From positions 62,001 through 126,000 of the forward strand of contig DHVZ01000003.1 in the NCBI GenBank assembly GCA_002412925.1: a DNA stretch of 64,000 nucleotides, in the 5' to 3' direction. Below the pieces are notes generated by a model. That model made no database searches. It was not told the DNA's origin and saw only the letters and a list, made by a program, of their open reading frames with translations. This document shows positions 40,143 through 47,972 of this stretch, one piece after another; position 1 is the first letter of the stretch, and every line of letters starts with the position of its first letter. The DNA is from Anaerolineales bacterium UBA5195 (GTDB lineage Bacteria; Chloroflexota; Anaerolineae; Anaerolineales; Villigracilaceae). The position numbers and the translations under genes are program-made.

Positions 40143-42854
40143 ATGAGCACTTACGAATTACCGAAAGCTTACGACTTTAAAGATACCGAAAAACGCATTT
40201 ATGCCATGTGGGAAGCGGGCGGTTATTTCCAGCCACATAACGACCCGAACAAACCGGATTTCGACCCGACGGTGAAACCATTCGTCATCTCCATTCCGCC
40301 GCCGAACGTGACCGGCGAACTGCACACCGGGCACGCCATCTTCGTCAGCCTGGAAGATCTGATGATCCGCTACCACCGCATGAAGGGCTATTCCACGCTC
40401 TGGGTGCCGGGTACCGATCACGCCGGGATCGCCACTCAGTTGATGGTGGAGCGCCAACTGATCAAGGAAGGCTCCAGCCGCGAAAAGGTGGGACGGGAAG
40501 AATTCCTGCGCCGCACCTGGGAATGGAAACACAAATATGGCAACATGATCACCGACCAGATCCGCCGCCTAGGCGCTTCCTGCGACTGGACGCGCGAACG
40601 TTTCACGATGGATGCCGGTCTCTCGAAGGCAGTGCGCGAGGCTTTCGTGCGCCTGTACGAAGCCGGGAAAATCTATCGCGGCCCGCGTCTGATCAACTGG
40701 TCGCCGGGGCTGAAGACCGCTGTCTCCGACCTGGAAGTGGAATACGCCGAAGAACCCGGCACGCTCTACTACTTCAAGTACATGCTTAAACAAGATCCTT
40801 CCGAAGGTTCTGAACCTTCGGAAGGACACATCCCTGTCGCCACCACCCGCCCTGAGACGATTCTCGGCGATACGGCTGTGGCGGTGCACCCTGATGACGA
40901 GCGTTACCAGAAATACATCGGAAAAAAAGTGCTTGTGCCGATGCTCGGGCGCGAAATCCCGGTCATAGCGGATGAATACGTAACCCGCGAGTTCGGCACC
41001 GGTGCGCTGAAGATTACGCCCGGCCACGACCCCAACGATTATGAAATCGGCCAGCGGCACGGTCTGCCGGTCCTTTCGATGCTCGACAAGGATGCCAGGG
41101 TGACCGAGGTGGGCGGCCCGTATGCCGGGTTGGACCGCTTCGAGTGCCGCAAAAAACTCTGGGCCGATATGCAGGCTGCCGGGTTGGTCATCAAGGAAGA
41201 ACCCTATACGCTGAACGTCCCGCGTTCAGAACGCGGCGGCGAAATCATCGAGCCGATGATTTCCACCCAATGGTTTGTGCGCATCCAGGACCAGGCCGAA
41301 AAAGGGATGCTGGCCGTCAAAAACGGTGATATTAAAATCGTGCCCGAGCATTTCGAAAAAGTGTATTTCAACTGGCTCGAAAACATCCAGGATTGGTGCA
41401 TCAGCCGCCAGCTCTGGTGGGGGCACCGCATCCCGGTCTGGTACTGCGCCGATTGCGGCAACCAGACCTGCACGCGCGAAGACCCGACCCACTGCGCTCA
41501 CTGCGGCTCGACCAAAATTGAGCAGGACCCGGATGTGCTCGATACCTGGTTCTCATCCGGCCTGTGGCCCTTCTCCACGCTTGGCTGGCCCGATGAAACC
41601 CCCGACCTGAAATACTTTTACCCGACCAGCTACATGGAAACCGGCTACGACATCCTCTTTTTCTGGGTGGCGCGCATGATCATGAGTGGCCTGGAGTTTA
41701 CCGAGCGGGCACCCTTCCATACTGTCTATCTGCACGGCCTGATCCGCGATGAGCACGGACAGAAAATGTCCAAGACCAAAGGCAACGTGGTTGACCCGCT
41801 GGCTGTCATGGATGAACTCGGCACCGATGCCCTGCGCTTCACCCTGCTGGTCGGTTCCACACCCGGTAAGGATTCGAACCTGAGCCTGAAAAAAGTGGAA
41901 TCCAACCGCAATTTTGCCAACAAGCTCTGGAACGCCGGACGCTTCGTGATCAATGCCATTACTGCCCAAGAATCCAGGCCTGTCGAACCAGCCGAATGGA
42001 CCCTGGCCGACTCGTGGATTTGGGCGCGTCACCAAGACCTCATTCGTGATGTGGAAAGATTGTTCCAGACTTTCCAGTATGGGCAGGCCGGTCAGTTGAT
42101 CTACGATTTCCTCTGGAGCGATTTTGCCGACTGGTACCTCGAAATCGCCAAGCAGCAACTCAATCAGGGCAGCGCGCGCGCTTACCTGACCGCTGAAACC
42201 CTCTTGCGCGTTTTCGATACAACCCTGCGCCTGCTGCATCCCTTCACCCCCTTTGTGACCGAAGAAATCTGGGGACACTTGCGGCGCGCCACGCTCACTT
42301 CCACCCTCGCCAGTTTCCTTCAGGATTGGCCTGAGGTGCTGATGGTGGCCCGTTGGCCCGAAGCCCGTCCAGAAGAGGGCTGGGAAACCGGAAAAATTGC
42401 CAGCTTCGAACTGATCCAGGAAGTGGTCCGCGCCATTCGAAACCTGCGCGCCGAGAAAAACGTTAAACCTGGCCTGAAACTGGCCGCGATCGTGGTCGAT
42501 GGCAGCGGTTTGATCAAGCCGGAATCCCGGACCGTGGCTGCACTTGCCAATCTCGATGAAACAAAACTGGTCATCCACGAGAAGTTGGATGCCAAACCCG
42601 AAGGTTACGTGGCGCTGGTAGCTGGTCCCGTGGAAATTTTCCTCCCCTTATCTGACCTCGTCAATCCCGAAGAGGAACGCGCCCGGTTGACGAAAGACTT
42701 GGCTGATGCCGAGTCGCACATTGCCCGGCTGGAGAAACTCCTCTCGAGCGACTTTGCCAACAAAGCCCCCGCGCCGGTCGTCCAGAAGGAACGTGAGAAA
42801 CTGGCCGCATACAAGGATACGGCAGAGAAAATCAAGGCGCAGTTAGGAGAATAA
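40143..42854 (+). CDS. valS: Valyl-tRNA synthetase
   Basis: This 903-residue class I synthetase charges tRNA-Val. The HIGH region is PPPNVTGELHTGHAI (about residues 54-68) and the KMSKS loop is GQKMSKTKGNVVD near 540. The editing domain contains VATTRPETILGDTAVAV, which hydrolyses Thr-tRNA-Val. The C-terminal coiled coil (ARLTKDLADAESHIARLEKLL) binds the tRNA. A zinc-ribbon-like Cys cluster (CADCGNQTC, CAHCG) lies near 435-460. Length is normal for the family. An in-frame 31-base palindrome encodes about ten residues (DPSEGSEPSEG) just before the editing motif. It follows AAGGAG and is the last gene of the T-box operon. Confidence 0.97.
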   Translation: MSTYELPKAYDFKDTEKRIYAMWEAGGYFQPHNDPNKPDFDPTVKPFVISIPPPNVTGELHTGHAIFVSLEDLMIRYHRMKGYSTLWVPGTDHAGIATQLMVERQLIKEGSSREKVGREEFLRRTWEWKHKYGNMITDQIRRLGASCDWTRERFTMDAGLSKAVREAFVRLYEAGKIYRGPRLINWSPGLKTAVSDLEVEYAEEPGTLYYFKYMLKQDPSEGSEPSEGHIPVATTRPETILGDTAVAVHPDDERYQKYIGKKVLVPMLGREIPVIADEYVTREFGTGALKITPGHDPNDYEIGQRHGLPVLSMLDKDARVTEVGGPYAGLDRFECRKKLWADMQAAGLVIKEEPYTLNVPRSERGGEIIEPMISTQWFVRIQDQAEKGMLAVKNGDIKIVPEHFEKVYFNWLENIQDWCISRQLWWGHRIPVWYCADCGNQTCTREDPTHCAHCGSTKIEQDPDVLDTWFSSGLWPFSTLGWPDETPDLKYFYPTSYMETGYDILFFWVARMIMSGLEFTERAPFHTVYLHGLIRDEHGQKMSKTKGNVVDPLAVMDELGTDALRFTLLVGSTPGKDSNLSLKKVESNRNFANKLWNAGRFVINAITAQESRPVEPAEWTLADSWIWARHQDLIRDVERLFQTFQYGQAGQLIYDFLWSDFADWYLEIAKQQLNQGSARAYLTAETLLRVFDTTLRLLHPFTPFVTEEIWGHLRRATLTSTLASFLQDWPEVLMVARWPEARPEEGWETGKIASFELIQEVVRAIRNLRAEKNVKPGLKLAAIVVDGSGLIKPESRTVAALANLDETKLVIHEKLDAKPEGYVALVAGPVEIFLPLSDLVNPEEERARLTKDLADAESHIARLEKLLSSDFANKAPAPVVQKEREKLAAYKDTAEKIKAQLGE
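40796..40826. repeat. 31-bp perfect palindrome inside valS
   Basis: Two 15-base arms (TCCTTCCGAAGGTTC and its complement) surround a single base. The insert encodes DPSEGSEPSEG-type residues in a surface loop of the editing domain, ahead of VATTRPET. Other ValRS proteins have no such segment in memory-based comparison. Confidence 0.75.
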
Positions 42855-42873
42855 TGATCAGCGGGAGAAAGCC

Positions 42874-42921
42874 GCACTTTAGGGTCCAAGCGCGCAACCG
42901 TGTACTCAGACCCTAAAGTGC
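42874..42921 (+). terminator. Hairpin after valS
   Basis: A 13-bp perfect stem (GCACTTTAGGGTC with GACCCTAAAGTGC) closes a 22-base loop, 20 bases past the valS stop. There is no T-run, so it may be a repeat element acting as an mRNA end. The remaining 170 bases before the cyclase gene show no gene. Confidence 0.5.
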
Positions 42922-43095
42922 AGGTTCTTCCCCAGGGATTTCCATAGAGCCTGAATTTTGCAAGGAATTGTAGGGTTCTATTCAGATAAAACGATACTTT
43001 CATGACTGTTGTGCTATTGCCAATCCGGGTTTTTATCTGTAAACTAGGATGTAAACTTTCATAGTGGGAATCATCGGCAAGGAGTTCGGGGCAGG

Positions 43096-44529
43096 ATGTG
43101 GCAATTCATCATACATACTCCAGAGAAAGAGCCAACGCAGGTTGAACTAAAACCGGGGACTCTTACGCTTGGACGCGCAGAGACAAACGATATCGTGATT
43201 CAGGATGTTTCGGCTTCGCGGAAACATGCCGAGATTGTTTATGATTCCACCACCAATACAATTACCCTGGTTGACCTGGGCAGTACCAACGGGACTTACG
43301 TCAACCACCAGCGCCTCAGAGGCAGCCAGCAGCTTAATCATGATGACCTGATTCGCGTGGGGCAGTTCCTGATGCACCTGACGCGCTCCACTGGCGAAAT
43401 CTCTGTCCAACCGGCGGCTGTGGCCGGGACGCATCGTTTTACCCGTGAACTATTGCTCGAATCGTTGGATGAACATTCTGTCTTGATCTACGACGTGGCG
43501 CGTAAATTGAATACGGTTTTGGATATCGAAACTGCCTTGAATGAAGTGACTAGCCAGCTTAAGCAGGTCATGGGTGTGAACATCTGCCAAGTGATCCTGG
43601 CTGAGCAGCTTAAAGAAATGGAAACCTCCGATTTTATCGACCCTTTGGCCAGGCGAGCCGTCACCACCTGTTCTGCTGAAGTTACACCGACCTCCATGTA
43701 CGTGCCCATCATGCGCGGTGAAGAATTGATCGGGTTGATCAGCATGCGCAAAACCCGCCCGGAGACACGCCCCTTTGGCCGACGCGATTTACAATTGGCA
43801 ATTGCCATCAGCCACCAGGCGGCGCTTGCCATCCAGCGCATGCAACTCCTTGAAAAAGTGCGCCGCGACGAGCAAATCCAACGGCTCTTGTTGCGCTTTG
43901 TATCCCCGGCAGAAGCTGAATTTTTGTTAAAAGACTATTTTAAAGATGGCGAATTGCCTGGCCTGAAAGAACAAAAAGTCACTGTCCTGTTCTCAGATAT
44001 TGCCAATTCCACCAGCCTGGCGGAACAACTGGGAACGAAACACTTCTCGAAAATCTTGAACAGTTTTTATCGTGAAGCCACCCAGATTATTTTTCAACAT
44101 AAAGGCATGGTCAAGTACTTGGGCGATGGTATCCTGGGAATTTTCACTGAGCAGGCTGGCGGTGTGCCCACCGAGGAAAAAGCTGTCATTGTTGGTAGAG
44201 AACTGCTGGGCATTGTAAATTGCACTGGCTCGCTCGACCCGGCGCAACGGATCGTCATCGGGGTGGCTATCAACACCGGCCAGGCCATGGTCGGGTATGT
44301 TGGGACGCAAGAACGCGCCGAGTTTAATGTCATGGGCGACACAATTAACATCGCATATCGAATGCAGGAGTATGCGCGCCCTTACAAAATCATTGTCGGC
44401 CCGGCCACGGTGGCTGCCATCAGTGGAAAATATCGTTTCCGGCGCGTGGGAGCGGTCAGCCTGCGTGGGCGCGAACAAACCATCCAGGCGTATGAGGTGC
44501 TTTCAGAGGGGATAGAATTTGTCACATAA
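43096..44529 (+). CDS. FHA-GAF-class III adenylate cyclase
   Basis: This 477-residue soluble protein joins three signalling modules. An N-terminal FHA domain (about residues 20-95) shows GRAETNDIVIQDVSASRKHA and LGSTNGTYVN, which binds phosphothreonine. A GAF-like sensor (about 120-265) follows. The class III cyclase domain (about 285-470) holds the metal aspartates in LFSDIANSTS and VKYLGDGILG and, after FNVMGD, the NIAYR transition-state residues; the Lys before GDG and Asp in MGD favour ATP as substrate. It should make cAMP in response to Ser/Thr-kinase phosphorylation and a GAF ligand. An AAGGAG lies 12 bases upstream. Confidence 0.92.
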   Translation: MWQFIIHTPEKEPTQVELKPGTLTLGRAETNDIVIQDVSASRKHAEIVYDSTTNTITLVDLGSTNGTYVNHQRLRGSQQLNHDDLIRVGQFLMHLTRSTGEISVQPAAVAGTHRFTRELLLESLDEHSVLIYDVARKLNTVLDIETALNEVTSQLKQVMGVNICQVILAEQLKEMETSDFIDPLARRAVTTCSAEVTPTSMYVPIMRGEELIGLISMRKTRPETRPFGRRDLQLAIAISHQAALAIQRMQLLEKVRRDEQIQRLLLRFVSPAEAEFLLKDYFKDGELPGLKEQKVTVLFSDIANSTSLAEQLGTKHFSKILNSFYREATQIIFQHKGMVKYLGDGILGIFTEQAGGVPTEEKAVIVGRELLGIVNCTGSLDPAQRIVIGVAINTGQAMVGYVGTQERAEFNVMGDTINIAYRMQEYARPYKIIVGPATVAAISGKYRFRRVGAVSLRGREQTIQAYEVLSEGIEFVT

Positions 44530-44569
44530 AAACATGACAAATTCGCCCTGATTCAAAGAGATATGTCAT

Positions 44570-44598
44570 TTGACACCCTGCGGCCAAATAAGTATAAG
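44570..44598 (+). promoter_or_regulatory. Promoter of the ferredoxin gene
   Basis: TTGACA (44570-44575) and TATAAG (44593-44598) are 17 bases apart, giving a strong promoter 37 bases before the ferredoxin ATG. Confidence 0.85.
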
Positions 44599-44634
44599 TG
44601 TAGGTAATCAATATTCAAATAGGAGCGTGATACC

Positions 44635-44820
44635 ATGGCTATGAAAATTCAGGACGACTGCATTGCTTGCGGCGCTTGCCTGCCGGAATGCCCCACCAAC
44701 TCGATCAGCGAAGGCGACATCTACATTATCGACGCAGCCACTTGTGTGGAATGCATTGGGCATTTTGATGCCCCGAAATGTGTGGATGTCTGCCCGGTAG
44801 ACTGCATCGTCAAGGCATAA
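44635..44820 (+). CDS. 2[4Fe-4S] ferredoxin
   Basis: This 61-residue cytoplasmic electron carrier contains two clusters: CIACGACLPECP (first cluster plus the crossing cysteine) and CVECIGHFDAPKCVDVCP, with the extra loop between the second and third cysteines that is typical of Alvin/NifB-type ferredoxins. It is monocistronic, with its own strong promoter and a terminator 18 bases after the stop. No redox partner is encoded nearby. Confidence 0.95.
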   Translation: MAMKIQDDCIACGACLPECPTNSISEGDIYIIDAATCVECIGHFDAPKCVDVCPVDCIVKA

Positions 44821-44837
44821 CTGCTGACGAATCCCTG

Positions 44838-44858
44838 GAGCGGCCCAAAAGGCCGCTC
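44838..44858 (+). terminator. Ferredoxin gene terminator
   Basis: GAGCGGCC and GGCCGCTC pair around a 5-base loop and are followed by TTCTGCTTT. Confidence 0.8.
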
Positions 44859-44932
44859 TTCTGCTTTAAGGCAGAAGCTTGCCGAGAAACAGAGATTTCC
44901 AAAGAACCGCTCTTCTATCGGCAAAAGTGAAG

Positions 44933-44938
44933 TATAAT
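44933..44938 (+). promoter_or_regulatory. TATAAT -10 box upstream of the FMN riboswitch
   Basis: A consensus TATAAT lies about 20 bases before the riboswitch. The -35 region is weak. Confidence 0.6.
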
Positions 44939-44956
44939 CCTTTCTAATTGAATGCT

Positions 44957-45074
44957 TGACCTTCGGGGCAGGGTGTAATTCCCGATCGGTGGTACAGCCC
45001 ACGAGCGCGACAAAAAGCGCAGGATACGGTGGAATTCCGTGGCCGACGGTTAAAGTCCGGATAAAAGAAGGTAA
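44957..45074 (+). promoter_or_regulatory. FMN riboswitch (RFN element)
   Basis: The RFN conserved core is clear: CTTCGGGGCAGGGTG, AATTCCCGATCGGTGGTA, CAGCCCACGAGCGC, GGTGGAATTCCGTGGCCGAC and GTTAAAGTCCGGAT, closing with AAGAAGG pairing to CTTC. A terminator follows at 45107. When FMN is abundant, it should end transcription before the transporter genes that follow, so those genes are very probably involved in flavin uptake. Confidence 0.96.
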
Positions 45075-45106
45075 TAACCCAGATTGGGTTTATTTTGTCG
45101 TCAGCG

Positions 45107-45139
45107 CCCCGAAAACGTAATTCGTTTTCGGGGTTTTTT
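45107..45139 (+). terminator. Riboswitch-controlled terminator
   Basis: An 11-bp perfect stem (CCCCGAAAACG with CGTTTTCGGGG), a 5-base loop and six T residues form a strong intrinsic terminator 33 bases after the RFN core. It is the expression platform of the FMN riboswitch. Confidence 0.93.
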
Positions 45140-45198
45140 ATGACAAGGTCCTTTTTTCGCGCCCCGCAGGATTCCCTTCGGGGTGTTTTGTTTTCAGT

Positions 45199-45253
45199 GT
45201 CAGTAGTTCACGAAACTCCTTGAATAAGCCCGACTTTCGTGAAGTACTGAGTG
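45199..45253. repeat. Interspersed inverted repeat, copy 2 (TTCACGAAA family)
   Basis: The copy begins GTCAGTAGTTCACGAAAC and ends CTTTCGTGAAGTACTGAGTG. It lies between the riboswitch terminator and the first transporter gene, so it is part of the transporter mRNA leader. Confidence 0.75.
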
Positions 45254-45297
45254 TCGATTTACCCGGCAGTGCAACTGCCGTAAAAACAGAGAAAACT

Positions 45298-46101
45298 ATG
45301 GACCTGAATATCGCGCGTAAATTCGAAGGCCTTTCCAGCCATAATCAATGGAAACATACGCACTGGATTCCCCCGGCTGCTGTTCTGCTGGTACTGTTGG
45401 CCTGGGAGGGGCTGGTTCGGCTCACGGGTTTTCCAGCTTTTATCCTGCCATCACCCTGGATGGTGGCCGAGAGATTTGTCCGCGCCCTGGCCGATGGCAG
45501 CCTGTTGCGGCATACTGGCGTGACCCTCTTCGAAATCGTCCTCGGCCTGTTGTGCGGGGCGTTCAGTGCCATCCTGGTCGGATATGCCGTTGCCAAGTCG
45601 CGTATCTTTGAGCGGATTGCGTCTCCCTTCCTGGTTGCCAGCCAGGCCGTGCCGGTTGTGGCCATTGCGCCTCTGCTGGTCATCTGGTTTGGACAGGGCA
45701 TTCTTTCGAAGGTGCTGATCTGCGCCCTGATTGTCTTCTTCCCGGTGCTGGTTAACACTGTCGTTGGGCTGCGCGCCGTTCCGCGCTCGTTGAATGAATT
45801 GATGCGCTCCCTGCGCGCCTCGCGCTGGCAGATGCTGCGCCATCTCGAAATTCCTTCCGCGCTGCCGGTTTTCCTGGGCGGCTTGCGGATTGGGGCAACG
45901 CTCTCGGTGATTGGGGCCATTGTCGGGGAATTTGTGGGCGCAGATAAAGGCCTGGGTTTCCTCATCAATGTTGGGCGTGGTCAGTTTGATACGGCGCTGG
46001 TCTTCGTTGCCGTGTTCACGCTGGTCGGGCTGGCGCTGACGTTGTACGGCGCTGTCATCCTGCTCGAAAAAAAGCTCCTGGCCTGGCAGGAAAAAATATA
46101 A
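45298..46101 (+). CDS. ribX: Riboflavin-type ABC transporter permease (RibX-like)
   Basis: This 267-residue permease belongs to the SsuC/TauC/ThiX family, with about six membrane helices. The EAA loop is MRSLRASRWQMLRHLEIPSA near two thirds of the length. It starts at the ATG at 45298; a TTG at 45220 lies inside the interspersed repeat and is rejected. Its place behind an FMN riboswitch matches the RibXY system reported from Chloroflexota, where RibX is the permease and RibY the binding protein. The assignment rests on the riboswitch as well as on family membership. Confidence 0.85.
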   Translation: MDLNIARKFEGLSSHNQWKHTHWIPPAAVLLVLLAWEGLVRLTGFPAFILPSPWMVAERFVRALADGSLLRHTGVTLFEIVLGLLCGAFSAILVGYAVAKSRIFERIASPFLVASQAVPVVAIAPLLVIWFGQGILSKVLICALIVFFPVLVNTVVGLRAVPRSLNELMRSLRASRWQMLRHLEIPSALPVFLGGLRIGATLSVIGAIVGEFVGADKGLGFLINVGRGQFDTALVFVAVFTLVGLALTLYGAVILLEKKLLAWQEKI

Positions 46102-46162
46102 ACGTGTTACGTGTTTCGGAAAGTGTCTTCCGTAACACGAAATAAAATTTTGGGAGATGGTT

Positions 46163-47155
46163 ATGATTAAAAAGTTCTTTTTTCTGTTCGTCATGGCTGC
46201 ATGGTTCGCCGCTTGCGCCCCGCAAGCCACGCCAACGGCACAGCCCACTACCAAGCCGCTCACCTACATCAAGCTGCCGATGGGCTACATCCCCAACGTG
46301 CAGTATGCGCCCTTTTATGTGGCGGTTGATCGCGGCTATTTCAAAGACGCAGGTATCGAAGTCGAGTTCGATTATTCCTTCGAAACTGACGGCGCGGCCC
46401 TGGTGGGAGCCAACAAACTGCAATTTGCGTTGGTCTCAGGGGAACAGGTGCTCCTGGCCCGCTCACAGGGGCTGCCGCTTGTCAACGTGACGGGTTGGTA
46501 CCAGCAATACCCGATTTCGATTGTTTCGATGGCCGATAAAAATATCAAAACCCCGCAGGACTTACGCGGTAAGAAAATCGGCCTGCCGGGGCTGTTTGGG
46601 GCAAATTATGTCGGACTGCGCGCCCTGTTATTTGCCGCGGGAATCCAGGAGAGCGACGTGACACTCGATTCCATCGGTTTCACACAAGTGGAAGCCCTGG
46701 CTGCCGGGCGCGAAGATGTTGTCGTTGGCTATGCCGCCAACGAACCAGTGGTGCTGCGCTCGAAAGGCTATGCCGTCAATGAGATCCGCGTCTCTGACTT
46801 TGTCCAATTGGCCTCCAACGGCATCGTCACCAACGAGACCACTCTCGCTGAGAACCCCGAGCTGGTGCGCGCTTTTGTGGCGGCTTTCCTGAGCGGCTTG
46901 CAGGATACGCTCAACGACCCCGAGGCTGCCTACGAAATCAGCAAGAAATATGTCGAGAACTTGTCCCAGGCTGACCCACTCGTCCAGAAGCAGGTGCTTG
47001 GCACCTCCATCGAACAATGGCGTGCTCCCGTCTTGGGCAAATCAGACCTGGTTGCCTGGGAGAATATGCAGAAAATTCTCCTGGATATGAAGCTGTATAC
47101 GACCACCGTTGATTTGACCAAGGCCTTCACGAACGACTTCCTGCCGTCAAAATGA
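46163..47155 (+). CDS. ribY: Riboflavin-type ABC transporter binding lipoprotein (RibY-like)
   Basis: This 330-residue NMT1/THI5-like binding protein carries a lipoprotein signal (MIKKFFFLFVMAAWFAAC, lipobox AAC with the cysteine near residue 18). The binding fold opens LTYIKLPMGYIPNVQYAPFY and VAVDRGYFKDAGIEV, typical of pyrimidine- and flavin-precursor binders. The ATG at 46163 follows GGGAG at ideal spacing. Its stop overlaps the ATPase start (ATGA). The RFN element upstream makes riboflavin, rather than a thiamine precursor or sulfonate, the likely ligand. Confidence 0.85.
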   Translation: MIKKFFFLFVMAAWFAACAPQATPTAQPTTKPLTYIKLPMGYIPNVQYAPFYVAVDRGYFKDAGIEVEFDYSFETDGAALVGANKLQFALVSGEQVLLARSQGLPLVNVTGWYQQYPISIVSMADKNIKTPQDLRGKKIGLPGLFGANYVGLRALLFAAGIQESDVTLDSIGFTQVEALAAGREDVVVGYAANEPVVLRSKGYAVNEIRVSDFVQLASNGIVTNETTLAENPELVRAFVAAFLSGLQDTLNDPEAAYEISKKYVENLSQADPLVQKQVLGTSIEQWRAPVLGKSDLVAWENMQKILLDMKLYTTTVDLTKAFTNDFLPSK

Positions 47156-47907
47156 CCAAAACCCAGATTCACCCGGCGCTTTTTGTGCGCGACTTGAGCG
47201 CTGTCTTCCCTGATGGGAATGGCGGCCTGCATGCGCTGGGTTCGGTCACATTCTCAGTACGACCGCGTGAGTTCCTTTGCGTGCTGGGGCCTTCGGGCAG
47301 CGGCAAAAGCACCCTGCTCCGAATCCTGGCGGGGCTGCTGCCCCCCACTTCGGGTGAGGTGACCTTCGAAGGGCACCAGCAGCCGCGCATCGGATTCGTC
47401 TTCCAGCAGGCCAACCTGATGCCCTGGCGGACTGTCCGGGAGAATATCACCCTGCCGCTTGAGCTGGAAAATCTTCCGGCAGAGAGCGCCCTTCAGAAAG
47501 CCCAGGAACTGATCGAACTGGTCGGCCTGGACGGTTTCGAAACTTCCTTGCCGCGCGACCTTTCGGGCGGGATGGCCCAGCGCGTGGCGCTGGCGCGCGC
47601 CCTGATACACGACCCGGATATTTTGCTGCTCGACGAGCCTTTTGGCTCGCTGGATGCCCTGACCCGTGAACGCATGTGGACGGAACTTTCGCGCATCTGG
47701 CAGGCTCGCCAAAAGACCGTCATTATGGTCACACATTCGATCAGCGAGGCCTTGTTCCTGGCAGACCGTGTGCTGGTGCTGACAGCCCGCCCCGGCAAGA
47801 TCAAGCTCGATCTGCCGGTCGATTTACCCCGCCCGCGCGCGGACGAGATGCGCTATACCCTGCATTTTGGCAGGTTGGCCAGGAAGCTGAAGGAAGCGAT
47901 TGAATAG
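47152..47907 (+). CDS. ABC transporter ATPase of the riboflavin-type system
   Basis: This 251-residue ATPase is of the SsuB/TauB/ThiZ type. Walker A is GPSGSGKST (about 47-55), the signature LSGGMAQR and Walker B ILLLDEPFGSLDA follow, and the H-loop is VTHS. It energises the permease and binding protein encoded just upstream and overlaps the latter's stop by 4 bases. Its presence completes a three-gene importer; in reported RibXY operons an ATPase is not always encoded alongside. A bidirectional terminator follows. Confidence 0.92.
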   Translation: MTKTQIHPALFVRDLSAVFPDGNGGLHALGSVTFSVRPREFLCVLGPSGSGKSTLLRILAGLLPPTSGEVTFEGHQQPRIGFVFQQANLMPWRTVRENITLPLELENLPAESALQKAQELIELVGLDGFETSLPRDLSGGMAQRVALARALIHDPDILLLDEPFGSLDALTRERMWTELSRIWQARQKTVIMVTHSISEALFLADRVLVLTARPGKIKLDLPVDLPRPRADEMRYTLHFGRLARKLKEAIE

Positions 47908-47911
47908 AATC

Positions 47912-47946
47912 AAAAGTCCCGTTTCCATCGAGAAAACGGGACTTTT
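47912..47946. terminator. Bidirectional terminator
   Basis: A 13-bp stem (AAAAGTCCCGTTT with AAACGGGACTTTT) with flanking A and T tracts lies between convergent genes and can terminate both. Confidence 0.85.
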
Positions 47947-47972
47947 CCTTTTTACTCGTTATTTTGCTTCAC

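Noticed and set aside
41872..41885. GGATTCGAACC, a tRNA T-arm-like sequence
   Set aside because: It is inside the valS coding sequence with no acceptor stem or anticodon arm around it. No tRNA or rRNA gene was seen in the window.
45220..45297. TTG start that would lengthen the RibX-like permease by 26 residues
   Set aside because: It lies within the interspersed inverted repeat, has no ribosome site, and adds polar residues absent from the family.
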